64,000 nt of DNA from Macrostomum hystrix (lineage: Eukaryota > Platyhelminthes > Macrostomidae), in assembly GCA_950097015.1 (NCBI GenBank), contig CATNEN010000005.1, positions 4,761,001 through 4,825,000 on the forward strand. The letters run 5' to 3'. Under the pieces are notes generated by a model. The model did not search any database. It was not told the DNA's origin and saw only the letters and a program-made list of their open reading frames with translations. Positions 23,089-34,267 of this stretch are shown piece after piece; the first letter of the stretch is position 1, and each line of letters begins with the position of its first letter. A program made the position numbers and the translations under genes.

Positions 23089-26075
23089 GAGTCAGACAGA
23101 CAGACAGGCAATACAGACAGGCAGACAGACAGACAGACAGGCAGACAGACAGACAGACAGACAGGCGGACAGACAGACAGTCAGACAGACAGACAGACTA
23201 AGCAACTAACCTCATCCTGCTGAATGACTGACTGCGGAGCAGTAGGCAGTTCATCATGCAGCTCGTCTTCTTCCTCTTCGTCATCCTCTCCATATTCGTA
23301 CTCATCTTGGTCGTCGAAGTCGTCGTCTCCTGACTCGGACTCTTCCACAGCCTTCAGCAGGGTGCTGGGCACCAAGGCCTCCTGACCCCGGCTATTCCTG
23401 GCCAGCCACCAGCCGTCCGCCCTATCAGATGAAAATTTCGAGCAAAACGAAACAAGTCAAAATTAATCAATAAAGAAGGAATCAGAGGAGGAATATTAGT
23501 TAGAATCGTAGCTAGGTTTAAAACTAAAAGCGCAAAAGAAACCACAGAATCCTAGCGAGAGCCTTGCTAAAATTGCAGGAGGAATCGTAGCTAGGATCGC
23601 AGGAATCGTAGCTAGAATCACAGGAATCGCAGCTAGAATCACAGGAATCGCAGCTAGAATCACAGGAATCGTAGCTAGGATCACAGGAGGAATCGTAGCT
23701 AGGAACGCAGGAGGAATCGTAGCTAGGAACGCAGGAGGAATCGTAGCTAGGATCGCAGGAGGAATCGTAGCTAGGATCGCAGGAGGAATCGTAGCTAGGA
23801 TCGCAGGAGGAATCGTAGCTAGGAATTGCAGGAGGAATCGTAGCTAGAATCACAGGAATCGTAGCTAGGATCACAGGAGGAATCGTAGCTAGGAACGCAG
23901 GAGGAATCGTAGCTAGGATCGCAGGAGGAATCGTAGATAGGAATTGCAGGAGTAATCGTAGCTAGGATCACAGGAGGAATCGTAGCTAGGAATTGCAGGA
24001 GGAATCGTAGCTAGGATGGCAAGAGGAATCGTAGCTAGGATCGCAAGAGGAATCGTAGCTAGAATCACAGGAATCGTAGCTAGGATCACAGGAGGAATCT
24101 TAGCTAGGATCGCAGGAGGAATCGTAGCTAGGATGGCAAGAGGAATCGTAGCTAGAATCACAGGAATCGTAGCTAGGATCACAGGAGGAATCTTAGCTCG
24201 GATCGCAGGAGGAATCGTAGCTAGGATGGCAAGAGGAATCGTAGCGAGGATCGCAGGAGGAATCACAGCTAGAATCGCAGGAGGAATCGTAGCGAGGATC
24301 GCAGGAGGAATCGCAGCTAGAATCGCAAAAGGAATCGTAGCTAGGATCGCAGGAGGAATCGTAGCGAGGATCGCAGGAGGAATCGCAGCTAGAATCGCAG
24401 GAGGAATCGAAGCTAGGATCGCAGGAGAAATCGTAGGAAGAATCGCAGGAGGAATCGTAGCTAGGATCGCAGGAGGAATCGTAGCTAGAATCACAAGAGG
24501 AATCGTAGCTAGAATCACAGCAGGAGTCGAATAAAATTTGCAGGACAATGAAGTGAGAAGTTTATATTTGGTCTTTTCGGATCAAAAAGCAAAAACGATT
24601 ATCGCACCCGATTCGCAGAACAACCAGATGCTCGCCAGGAGCTACCCTGAGAATGTCGGGCTCCTGTCCATCGTAGGCTTGCAGCACCACGTACAGATTC
24701 GGCTCGTCCGAGGCCAAGGATCGCATATCGTCTTCCTCTTCGGCGCTGTCTTCTGCTTCTATTTTCTTGGCTTCGAGCTTGTCCGCCGTTGGCTGCCTCG
24801 GTGCTGGGGTCGGGCTGTTCGTTTGATGAGCCGCGGCAGCTGCTGCAACCGGTGCCTGTTCCTCTTCTTCTTCTTCTTCCTCATATTCTTCTTCATCATC
24901 TTCTTCCTCCTCCTCTTCGTCGAATTCTTCCGAGTCTTGATCAAGCTGAGTCTTTATCTCGACCTTAGCTTCTGGTTTGGCAGCTGGCGCTGCTTCTGCT
25001 GGTGCTGGTGTTGGTGCTGGCGCTTGGGCAGCTGCTTCTGCTGGTGCTGGTGCTGCTGGTGCTGCTGGCGCTGGTGCTACTGGTGCAGTAGTTGCTGATG
25101 GCGCTGCTTCCGTAGTTTCCTTTACCGCTTCGGCAGTCGTTTCAGTGGCTGTTTCTCCGACTGTTCCGCCGGCTGATTCTGTTGCGGGTGTTTCTGTCTT
25201 CGCCTCCTCAGCTTCGGGTTCGGGTGGCACGGGGATATTGTGCTTCTCCATCAATTTGCTGGACTTAGTCTGTAATTCGTTTTTTTAACTAGTCACTTTT
25301 TTCGAAAAAAAGAGCTAAACCTTTTTTAAAACAAGGAAAGCAATTGTAATTTGTAACTTACAAGCTCTTCTTGAAGTGATTTTACAAGGCCAGACTTTTT
25401 CTTGTCTAGGAAGAAAACTTTCTTTGCTGGCTGAAATCCAAATTAAAAATTTTTATATTCTAAAGGTAATTAAGCAAAGGATATTTTTTATTTTTATAAA
25501 GGTCTTAAAAGTTAAATTTTCACCTGAAATTCCATCACTTCCTTGATGAATACTTTCTGCTGAGCTCTAAGTTCAGTATATCTAGACGAAGAAGACAACG
25601 TGATAAGGTAACTGTTAGGTAAGCAAAAGCAAAAAATATAAGAAGAATCTAATCTTACTTATTTTGGTTGCTTGCGACCTCCGTACTTGTTCCAGGAATC
25701 GCAGACGAGAATGCTTTCACCTTTTTGGTTAGAAAAAGAAATATTTATAACTTCTAAAAAACTATTCATGAAAGTATGAAGCGAATACAAAACATGTATT
25801 AATCCACAAACAACAAGAAGCAAAGAAACGATTACTCAAAGTGACGTTTCCTTCTTTGCTTCTCTGAAAAAATGATCTTCTGACAGCACATTTTTTACTT
25901 GGCAGAGAGAGTTAAGGTACAACTAGAGAAAAAGGACATGTTTGGTGTAAACCTGTAACATATATATTCGTAATTTGCTGTATTTGCTTGGTTTGACACT
26001 TCAGAGTCCAACAAAAATCATTACCTCTTTTAGAAAATTGTCAATCTTTTTCTTTAATTCGTCGTAGTCAGCCAT
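11735..26075 (-). CDS. NPHP1: Nephrocystin-1, 19 exons
   Basis: NPHP1 is a scaffold of the ciliary transition zone NPHP module. Exons: 26075-26025, 25922-25899 (microexon, tentative), 25720-25659, 25581-25524, 25430-25362, 25269-24608, 23421-23211, 22674-22561, 21499-21415, 21310-21219, 19132-19060, 18946-18684, 18264-18185, 17324-17248, 13687-13588, 13505-13316, 12944-12903, 12830-12711, 11905-11735. All phases agree and give 847 residues (human about 730). The order matches the family: an N-terminal helical region from [10 protein letters not shown]; an Ala/Pro/Glu-rich acidic insert; an SH3 domain near residues 281-335 (YVVLQAYDG, then [18 protein letters not shown], split by an intron); acidic linkers; and the C-terminal nephrocystin homology domain with [38 protein letters not shown] and EPFDLRE. 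The start codon is followed by a good coiled-coil-like N-terminus. The acceptor of exon 9 is the least certain site. Introns are packed with minisatellites. Confidence 0.93.
12105..12515. repeat. 24-bp minisatellite in the last NPHP1 intron
   Basis: About 17 units containing CCTAAATCCATGGTAGC tile this stretch between NPHP1 exons 18 and 19. Each unit contains an ATG, and both strands are open through the array, which gives a false protein-like frame. A few looser copies of a related CACGGTAGCGCC unit continue to about 12680. Confidence 0.9.
13745..16145. repeat. 2.3-kb 29-bp minisatellite in an NPHP1 intron
   Basis: About 80 units built around GGTCATTTAGTTGGTGGGTC fill the intron between exons 14 and 15. 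The first few units are diverged, the rest nearly identical. Variant units (GGCCATT, GGTCAATT, CCTCTGG) recur as an ordered block, which shows higher-order duplication. Confidence 0.95.
16146..16630. other. Unique AT-rich intron segment
   Basis: It lies between two arrays in the NPHP1 intron 17247-13688. No exon, RNA gene or element is seen. Confidence 0.6.
16632..17095. repeat. 20-bp minisatellite in an NPHP1 intron
   Basis: Tandem units around CTGCTACGATTCC occur in the same intron as the 29-bp array but have an unrelated sequence. Two frames remain open and give false Phe/Leu/Arg-rich peptides. Confidence 0.9.
17970..18150. repeat. 23-bp minisatellite in an NPHP1 intron
   Basis: Six to seven units of CCTGCATCACCAGCCCTACA lie between exons 13 and 14. 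Confidence 0.85.
18370..18640. repeat. Pyrimidine-rich CTTCCCAT tract in an NPHP1 intron
   Basis: A loose array of CTTCCCATCTTCC-like words lies between exons 12 and 13. Confidence 0.7.
19150..21200. other. Long NPHP1 intron, mostly AT-rich
   Basis: This intron, between exons 10 and 11, has no minisatellite apart from a short (AT)n run near 20365-20390. A spliceable open segment at 20237-20128 is discussed among the findings. Confidence 0.6.
21655..22270. repeat. 11-bp minisatellite in an NPHP1 intron
   Basis: Units GATGGAGAAAT and GATGGAGAGAT alternate for about 600 bp between exons 8 and 9. On the minus strand the array stays open and reads Ser/His/Ile-rich peptides, which are not real proteins. 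Confidence 0.92.
22735..23200. repeat. GACA tetranucleotide array with GGCAATACA interruptions
   Basis: A 460-bp GACA microsatellite lies in the intron between NPHP1 exons 7 and 8. The interruptions GGCAATACA recur at regular intervals, so the array has a secondary period. Confidence 0.92.
23560..24530. repeat. 24-bp minisatellite in an NPHP1 intron
   Basis: About 1 kb of units around GGAATCGTAGCTAGGATCGC fills the intron between exons 6 and 7, which splits the SH3 domain. Both strands are open for long distances. Confidence 0.93.
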
Positions 26076-26459
26076 TTTAGAGTTTCGAGTTTCGAGGGTC
26101 AAAAAATTAATATTACACCTAAGTCCGACGACGTACAAATATTACGACGTACAAAGGACTGTTGTACGTCGCCATCGGAGACAAAAAATGTAACAATAGT
26201 TTAAGTTAAAAGCTGAGAATACTTAAAATTATATAAATATATTGCAATCGTATTTACTATCTGTGCAATTCTCGCTTGTATTTAAAACAAGAAAACATAA
26301 TATATTACTAGCATTGTAGCTTTAATGTTTTGTAAGAAAGCTTTGTTTTAATAAGTATCTAAGCAAACGTTTGTATTCAAATTGTAACATTTTTTCATAT
26401 TTTTGATTTTTTACAAGCTGATTCCCTGCAAATGTCCAGACATCAAGCGTCACGATAGC
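26076..26459. promoter_or_regulatory. Shared divergent promoter of NPHP1 and tectonic
   Basis: Only 384 bp separate the two start codons. Three copies of CGACGTACAA occur: 26129-26138 and 26145-26154 direct, 26162-26171 inverted. Overlapping the third is GTCGCC ATC GGAGAC (26168-26182), a near-palindrome resembling the RFX X-box (consensus half sites GTNRCC and RGYAAC), with mismatches in the right half. It lies about 95 bp upstream of the NPHP1 start. RFX control of cilium genes is established; its use here is inferred. Confidence 0.55.
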
Positions 26460-29400
26460 ATGTACGTTAACGTATGCACATCCCATGCCGCCATTTTGGC
26501 TGTAGTGGCAACTATTATAACATTTTCTGGCACAGCAGCACAAAGTAAGTGTACTACACAGAACATTCCGATTGAATCCGTACATACAATTACAAATGTT
26601 ATACATCTTACATTGCCGCACATTAAAAGAATATTTTCCTATTATTTCCATAGGAAAATGCTTTTATTTTTTATAAAATTGCATATTTTTATTGTTTACA
26701 ATTTAAGAAACATTCGACAAAACAATAAATAGGCCTAGGTCTGTCGATTTTCTATTTTTTTATGTATGTTAAAATTATCACGTCATTTATATATCTGAAA
26801 AATTATAGGAACTGGTAAATTATTTAGCTTAGATTTTTTAACCATCTAGATACTTCTTATCAGGTAAATGTATATTAGGAGGAGAGAGAATTCAAATTCA
26901 GTGGTACTTAATTATAACGTATGAAAGTGTACAGACAATTTTTGCAAACGAAATTGTCATTTAATTCACCATTTAGCTCAAAATAACTTTTAAATAAAAC
27001 TTTAACTTTGATTAACAGACAATCCAGGTCCGTGTACTTGCGATTTGACACAATCAGTCTGCGATATTTCCTGCTGCTGTGATTCCGACTGTACTAGCGA
27101 GGATATTCTTGCATTTGACACCTGTCTAAATGCTTATAGCTTGTAAGATTTTTAAGTATATTAAAATATGCCCTATATATTTTTTTTGTGCATGTAAAAC
27201 ACATAATTTGAGCAAAGAAAAATGGAAAATTTAAACAAATAATTTTTTCAGTGCAAGTGTCCAGTCGTGTTTTCCAACAGCGATTATGTTTCGCAATTAC
27301 ACACCCTACACAATCAACACCAGTAGTGGCAATGGACTGTCCTGCATCTACTATGACAGTTGTGGGTATAAGTACAGATTTTTAAGTACACACTAAACTA
27401 TTTAAATTTGATAATGATACAAAAACTTTACTTTTAATTGCAGTCGCGTCAAGGAACTACTTCACCAATCCACAAGTTGAGAATGGAAACATTACAAAGT
27501 TGTCACTGAAGGCACAGGCGTTTGCTAGCTACAATTTTTCTGCTATAAACCCTGCCATAGACTATTCGTCATACGGCAGTATTTATAAGGTTAATAATTA
27601 TAATTATTAATTATTACAATTATTACAACCAAGGGAGGTTGTAGCCTATAGTGTTTAGGGCGTCGGACTCACGACTTGAAGGTCGGGGGTTCGATTCCCG
27701 TCTCCACTGGAACAATTTGTGTCCTTTAGCAAGACACTTAACTCTGCATTGCTTCAGTTCACCCAGCTGTTAAATGGGTACCAGCATCAGCTGGGGTAAT
27801 TGAAGGCGGGTGTGGCGTCCCCCCAGTCAATGGACTGAACAGCCGTACGCAGCCTTCAGATGCGCCGCGCATTAGCTGCGGCTGTGCTGTCGGCTGCACA
27901 TCTGACCCTATTGGGGCAGGTGTAATCAATTATTATTATTTTTATTAATTAATTATAATATTTACTGGAGGGCTGTGGAGGGCTGGCACATTAAACCCGA
28001 AGCCAACGAGGAGGCAATCCTGCGTACTGCGCACTTTCTCATCGTTAGGCATCTCTCACTAGGTATCTCTCACCTGTGCTTTGGACCGCTCCGCCACTCA
28101 CCCCCTGTATTTTTAAGAATATTTAAGTTACTATGAACTATACTCGTACATTTGATCGGATAATGTCCCACAGGCCGGCAATCCGATCATCACAATCTAC
28201 AACAGCAGTGGAAATCCGAGCTACCTAAGGCAACCTTCAGCAGTTGGCGGCAGTCAGTTCTGCGGCTACGCTTCGCCAGCCCTGTTCCTAGTCGGCGGTG
28301 CGACAGCTTGCGTTCGCACAGTCAGCTCCAGTAGCTGCACAAATGATTCTGTTCTGGACCTATTGATGCACACAACCGATTTCAGAGTATTACCCCAGCC
28401 CAGCCTACTCACTAGCAATGTTACCGTCGGGGTGAATTACACTGCTCTGACACCTGTGACTCAGGGTTCTGTCACCTGCCTGCAGTTGGATGGCACAGCT
28501 ATTAATTGCTCCGAATTTTCGCCGTCCTTAACTGGCAGCGAGTGCAACAATGTACTGCGATCGGTGAGGTTAAAGCCTCTAATCTTAGTGGATCTTAGGT
28601 GGATCTGAGAGTGGGCCTCCACAGTCCACAGACTGAACAGGTGTGCGCAGCACTTTAAAAACGCCACGCAATCCATAGCAACAGATCTCTATCAATGGAT
28701 CCCTAGCTACAGATGCATAGCAAAAAGATCCCTAGCAACAGATCTCTAGCAAAAGATCCCTAGCAACAGATCCCTAGCAACAGATCTCTATCAATGGATC
28801 CCTAGCAATAGATCTCTATCAATGGATCCCTAGCAACAGATCTCTAGCAAAAGATCCCTAGAAACAGATCCCTAGCAACAGATCTCTATCAATGGATCCC
28901 TAGCAACTGATCTCAAGAAAAAAACCCTAGCAACAGATCCCTAGCAATAGATCTCTAGCAACAAATCCCTAGCAACAGATCCCTAGCAAAATAATCAAAG
29001 CAACAGATCCGTAGATGTAGATCCCTAGCAACAGATCCCTAGGAACATATCCCTAGCAACAGATCCCTGGAAACATATCCGGATGTACCTCCAGGTTTCG
29101 TAATTTGTTTTTTTGAATCTGTTAAAAAAATCGCACAAAACATTTTTTTACTAGGACTTTATTTAAACCAATCAATTTAGCTAACTTACAACATCAAGTA
29201 CTTGCCTACGAGTGGAATCTACGAGGTGACTTACAATGCCGTCTTAGCTGCCTACAATGTTAGCAGTGCCTACTCGTTGAAACAGACTTTCACTCTGAAT
29301 TTCAACTTGGTATGTTCAATTGAGTTTTCGTTGCATTATATTGATTCCTAACCCGATCCCTAGAAATAGATACCTATTAAAATATCCCTAGCAACAGATC

Positions 29401-31803
29401 CCTAGCAACAGATCCCTAGCCTCAGCCCCCCTAGCAACGGATCCCCAGCAACAGATCCCTAGTAACAGATCCCCAGCAACAGATCTCTAGTAACAGATTC
29501 CAAGCAACAGATCCTTAACAACAGATCCTTAGCAACAGATCCCTTGCAACAGATCCCTAGCAACAGATCCCTAAATAAAATTGTCCTCCCAATTCAGTCG
29601 ACATCATCGGCCACGCCAAGCTCTCGCAGTGGCAATCCGGGCTACTTGATTGGAAAACCAGTTCTAGCTGGCCAAAGAAACTCTGCCACGGGAGTCATCA
29701 CCGTGAACCCGGATCCCAATCAGTGGCTGACCGTGCCCGGAGCTCTAGCTGCCAGCGGCGGAGCCTGTAATGACGCGTCGGCAGCTTCGCGTTCCGTTGC
29801 ATTTGGTGAAGATTTGCTGTCCAGTTGTTCGCGACAGTTGACTTTGACTGGCGGTGTTTTACCTGTCAATGCTTGCCAGGACGCCAGTTCGACCGTTCGA
29901 AATTCTCTGACAGGTTTGGGCGTCCTTAGCGACAGGGTGATTGGTCGCAACGGCAACTCTGTGGCCTCAGTCACCACTGGTTGGGTACAGGTTAGTAGAT
30001 TGGATTTTGGATTTAGAAATCTCCAACTTTTCTTGGAGATTGCTCAAAATAATGCAATCGAGAGAGATGAGACATGAGAGAGATGAGACATGAGAGAGAT
30101 GAGACATGAGAGAGATGAGACATGAGAGAGATGAGACATGAGAGAGATGAGACATGAGAGAGATGAGACATGAGAGAGATGAGACATGAGAGAGATGAGA
30201 CATGAGAGAGATGAGACATGAGAGAGATGAGACATGAGAGAGATGAGACATGAGAGAGATGAGACATGAGAGAGATGAGACATGAGAGAGATGAGACACG
30301 GGGAGAGGTGAGGCACGGGAGAGATGAGACACGGGAGAGATGAGACACAGGAGAGGTGAGAAAGGGAGAGATAAGACACGTAAGAGATGAGAGAGGGAGA
30401 GATGAGAAACAGGAGAGAGGAGAAAGGGAGAGATAAGACACGGGAGAGATATAAGACACGTAAGAGATGAGAGAGGGAGAGATGAGAAACAGGAGAGAGG
30501 AGAAAGGGAGAGATAAGACACGGGAGAGATATAAGACACGTAAGAGATGAGAGAGGGAGAGATGAGAAACAGGAGAGAGGAGAAAGGGAGAGATAAGACA
30601 CGGGAGAGATATAAGACACGTAAGAGATGAGAGAGGGAGAGATAAGAAACAAGAGAGGTGAGAAAGGGAGAGAGATAAGATAAAAGGAGAGATGAGAATC
30701 GGGAGTTTAGTGTTGTTCTTCTTGGTGATTCTGCAGGGTGCAAGTTTATTTTAAATGTCAGATTCTCGTGGACAACACCAGTTGTGCCATTGGCGCGGTG
30801 CAGCAGACAGCCACTGGCTGTGTAAACACTTTGCTGGGAGGTCGACTGGACTTGCTGGTGGCGAAAGCAGGATCAGTTACTAATCCACAGAATACTCTGA
30901 TTGGCGGACGACTTCGCTGCATACGAGGAAACGTCACTTTTCAGGTGTGATTCTCAGTTTTTATTAAACAGTTATTGTGTCCGCTTACACACAATTCACT
31001 GTTCGCATGTTAGACATGTTTAGCTGTCTGGTACACATTCTCATCTGTTCGATTCGTCCGACCTGTTAGATAAGGTTACTGATCTGTTAGATAAGGTTTA
31101 CTGATCTGTTAGATAAGGTTACTGATCTGTTAGATAAGGTTTACTGATCTGTTTGATAAGGTTTACTGATCTGTTAGATGAGGTTACTGATCTGTTAGAT
31201 AAGGTTTACTGATCTGTTTGATAAGGTTTACTGATCTGTTAGATAAGGTTACTGATCTGTTAGATAAGGTTTACTGATCTGTTTGATAAGGTTACTGATC
31301 TGTTAGATGAGGTTACTGATCTGTTAGATAAGGTTACTGATCTGTTAGATAAGGTTACTGATCTGTTAGATAAGGTTACTGATCTGTTAGATAAGGTTAC
31401 TGATCTGTTTGATAAGGTTTACTGATCTGTTAGATGAGGTTACTGATCTGTTAGATAAGGTTACTGATCTGTTAGATAAGATTGTTGATTAATAAAATAC
31501 AGTCAAATCTCTAAAAAAACCACTTGCTATCAGTGCTCAGCGGGCTCGTGTCTGTCTGGCAACGCCAATCAACTCTACCTGACCAGCTTTGCGGTTAACT
31601 TCTTTGACACCTCGTCGACACCTACTAGCAGTTTAACTGCGCCGAAATCAATCTTCGAGATGCGCCTAATCAAGAATTTCTTTTATCTATTTTATGTTGA
31701 AAGTTCCGCTCAGTCAATCAATGCCGCCCCAGTCAGTTTGCTGCTCTGCCTGGCCTGCGCTTCCTATTGGCTGGCACAATTCGTGATTGCTGCTGCGCTG
31801 TGA
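26460..31803 (+). CDS. TCTN: Tectonic family protein, nine exons
   Basis: Tectonics belong to the MKS/B9 complex of the ciliary transition zone. Exons: 26460-26544, 27019-27142, 27252-27361, 27444-27589, 28174-28563, 29181-29309, 29598-29994, 30745-30944, 31534-31803, giving 616 residues with consistent phases (human TCTN1 587, TCTN3 607). Exon 1 encodes a hydrophobic signal peptide (ILAVVATIITFSGTAAQ). Exon 2 has the family cysteine cluster CTCDLTQSVCDISCCCDSDC. Exon 7 has the conserved SGNPGYLIGKPVLAG. The last exon ends in a hydrophobic stretch (SLLLCLACASYWLAQFVI) that could be a membrane anchor. The exon 7/8 junction was set by phase and family alignment (WVQVIYFKCQ), and the rival CAG acceptor at 30736 gives a frame clash. 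I cannot assign TCTN1, 2 or 3. Introns 5 to 8 carry minisatellites. Confidence 0.9.
27634..27940 (+). mobile_element. SINE-1 copy, full length
   Basis: A tRNA-like head with box A-like TAGCCTATAGTGTTTAGGGC and box B GGTTCGATTCC is followed by the conserved body (TTTAGCAAGACACTTAACTC, then CAGTCAATGGACTG) and an A/T-rich tail. It lies in tectonic intron 4. Confidence 0.85.
27966..28107 (-). mobile_element. SINE-2 fragment
   Basis: GGAGGGCTG at the left and GCTCCGCCACTCACCCC at the right match the two ends of the minus-oriented SINE-2 at 60360-60696. The middle is deleted. Confidence 0.6.
28612..28672 (+). mobile_element. SINE-1 fragment beside a minisatellite
   Basis: The segment CCACAGTCCACAGACTGAAC, then a degraded tail, matches the SINE-1 body. 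The 14-bp array starts within about 10 bases of its end. Confidence 0.55.
28680..29090. repeat. 14-bp minisatellite in tectonic intron 5
   Basis: Units CTAGCAACAGATCC, with ATCTCTATCAATGGATCC variants, run almost to exon 6. The same unit continues in intron 6. Confidence 0.9.
29350..29580. repeat. 14-bp minisatellite in tectonic intron 6
   Basis: It has the same CTAGCAACAGATCC unit as the array in intron 5, and so flanks the 129-bp exon 6 on its other side. Confidence 0.9.
30055..30690. repeat. 16-bp minisatellite in tectonic intron 7
   Basis: About 16 near-perfect GAGACATGAGAGAGAT units are followed by a more complex section in which a block of about 110 bp (starting GAGATATAAGACACG) is itself repeated three times. 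A related array lies at 51310-52185. Confidence 0.92.
31060..31490. repeat. 21/22-bp minisatellite in tectonic intron 8
   Basis: Units TACTGATCTGTTAGATAAGG alternate between GGTTACT and GGTTTACT spacings, giving 21- and 22-bp periods. Confidence 0.9.
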
Positions 31804-31895
31804 TTGGTCTGTAGCCTACATGGCGTACCGCAAATATGTCTTCTATTTACTGGACTAAATAGGTTGGTTAGCTGTAGAAGTGGAAAAAATATAAC

Positions 31896-31901
31896 AATAA
31901 A
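31896..31901 (+). promoter_or_regulatory. Polyadenylation signal of tectonic
   Basis: AATAAA lies 93 bases after the stop codon. Confidence 0.65.
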
Positions 31902-32353
31902 CTATAACGTGCAGAGTTTCATATTATACTACTAATAGTACTCATGAGAGAACTCAATGCTTATTAGGATTATAATTAAACAGAATGCAATGCTGGCGTT
32001 GCAAATTATTATTTTTTATTGCATTACCCATAAATAGTAAAATTTTACGCCTAAAAACGACTTTTACGCCTAAAGTAGCGATAAGTATGTTGTTTCCTTT
32101 GTTTATTTTTTCTCCAATAAACAGATTGCTAAGTTGCTCGTATTTTGTTCAAAGAAATTTTGTTGTTTAACTTATGAGACTACTTTAAGTATAAAAGCTA
32201 TAAACAAAATGTTTCTAAGCATTTTTTTAAATATTTTTTACTAGGCCACATTCCGTTCATATACTAATGGAGTTTTAAATTATCTTCCTTTAAAATTTTA
32301 AGGAACTGGAGCTTATGAATACTAGCTTTTCTAATTAGTTATAAAAAACTAGT

Positions 32354-32425
32354 TTCCCTGACCGGGAGTCGAACCCGGGCCACCTGGGTGAAAACCAGGG
32401 ATCCTAACCGCTAGACCATCAGGGA
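32354..32425 (-). tRNA. trnE: tRNA-Glu (UUC)
   Basis: A 72-nt cloverleaf reads on the minus strand. The acceptor stem TCCCTGA pairs with TCAGGGA plus discriminator A. The D arm is TGGTCTAGCGGTTAGGA, the anticodon loop TTTTCAC with anticodon TTC, and the T arm GGGTTCGACTCCC. It needs no intron. A T6 run (plus 32343-32348 reads as A) lies just downstream as a Pol III terminator. It looks functional and is not a SINE head, as no SINE body follows. Confidence 0.96.
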
Positions 32426-32429
32426 CCTC

Positions 32430-34250
32430 AACCACCGCAAAGCTGGCTGGAATAGATAACGCCTATTTGCAAGGCCACAAGATTAGGTTGGCTTTTTATT
32501 TCTAAAATTAGAATTGGTCTGTGTCCAAGACTGGGCTACATTCTACAACCCATACATGGGTTAGACAAATTATAAATGTACGCTGTACGAGTAGAGTAAC
32601 TTTAGTGTGCGCAACTTTGTGTAGGAGACAGAGGGTAAAAGCTATAAAGTACAGAAAAAACTTATTGCAATAATGAAAATTCCGAAATTAAAAAGTTCTA
32701 GCCTCCCCGCTGTGATTTTGTGACGAGAAAGTTACGCATGCGGCATATATCAATCGTTCGAACGCATGTCTTGGACTTGGCTTTCCAAATCATGACAGTT
32801 AACATCCAGACAGCACTGACAGACATGAGTCACATTAAGACACAGCGCGACAGACATCAGTCATATCCATTCAGAAGCAGTACTGGCAGAGATCAAGACA
32901 CTGCCGTAAACGCAATCAAAACACTAAGTGAACGGCTGCCGTAAGTACACGCTAGCTCTCCAAATATTTAAATTAATTCTACAGTGTGCACATCGTTGGT
33001 TCGACGATTGTTGCGACGCAACAGAATAAAGCAGAAAAGAAAACATTTTCGGCACAACATTTGTCAGTTAAATGCCCGAATTTTTCTAGTTAAAAAATAA
33101 ATTAGTCACTGCGTGGCTACCTGCGAATTTTCAAAAGGAAAAAGAGATAAATCAAAGTATCATTTTTAACTAATTAGGAAAAAGCAATCAAGCAATGTAA
33201 TCCTTAAGGATGACTTAAGAAGACTACATATTATATATGCAAATTATGTCGTCCTTGTTAAGCCTGTTCCGAGTATAGAAGAGGCACACAGTTTAAAGTA
33301 GTACTTGGCATTTAATTAAAGAATGCAAAATAGGTAAATATAGTAAAATTATGATAAGAACCAAATATAAAAAATATATATCACCATAAAAAATAGATTG
33401 CAGTAATGACTATTCGTTTTACTTCTTGCAGTATTTTCGTGCGATCGTTAGTTTTAGTTCATTCAAAATCCTGTAAAGTACTGTTTTCCTAGAACTTACA
33501 CTGATGTTTCAGCATGGCCGCATGGCCATGGCTGCATGGCGACTTTTTGTTTCGGCCATCGGCATGCAAGAAATAGCATGGCTGCTGTCTATATGTAGTC
33601 AAAAAGCCAGCATCCTTTTCGAAAATGGTTTTTTGGTTCTAGGTTCTAGTTAAATAACAGGTATATAATTTTTTACTTTGTTAAACCACTTACTCACTAA
33701 TAACCACCCTAAAAGGTCAAACCCAAACCACAATGTTCATTTTTCAGCATAGATAAAATCCACATGGAAATAATAACCATTAGTAATAACTTATAATCAC
33801 TTATTTGTATCAACCAATAAACACTTTTTAGAAGCCAAGTTAAAAAATCCATGCCTATTTTTGTAAAACTTACAACTGTTTTTGGTTTGATAAACCTTTT
33901 GTATGTAGACCCCACTAGCTTTGAGTGACAAGATAAATTAAGGGTTTGTGATAGGTTGATTATGAATTAGGAAAACATGAATTTTTTTCTTTAATAAAGG
34001 TTGGGATCTAATACATTTTAATAGTATATATTCTATTTCTATGATATATAAGTATGCTTGATCCTTGTTTAAGTGGCTTTATATAGGATGACAACACTAA
34101 GTGAGTGTCTTGAGGAATGATTAGTATCTAATCAATATAACAGTATTCAACTAGAACACATGTGTAAGGATAATAGTGTACATATAGCCTTATATTGATA
34201 TAAAGTTATAGCTAGTTCTATCTGGTCTTGTCTGTTTAGCTCTAGCTAAA
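32430..34250. other. Intergenic; possible 5' exon near 32790-32941
   Basis: An open stretch on the plus strand with an ATG at 32792 runs into a consensus donor (GTAAGT at 32942). Joined to the LCLAT1 acceptor at 35242 it would not keep frame with the LCLAT1 start, so it would be a 5' untranslated exon at best. The rest is AT-rich with nothing recognised. Confidence 0.3.
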
Positions 34251-34267
34251 AATGAGTGTATTTTTTA

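Noticed and set aside
21610-24548. Long Ser/His/Ile, Cys/Leu/Ser and Ile/Ala/Thr-rich open frames
   Set aside because: They follow the period of three different intronic arrays and show no non-repeat domain.
24538-25098. Plus-strand Cys/Trp-rich frame
   Set aside because: It is the antisense of the acidic Glu/Ala/Pro exon of NPHP1.
28680-29090. A SINE or LINE origin for the 14-bp array
   Set aside because: Only simple tandem units are seen; the nearby SINE-1 fragment ends before the array.
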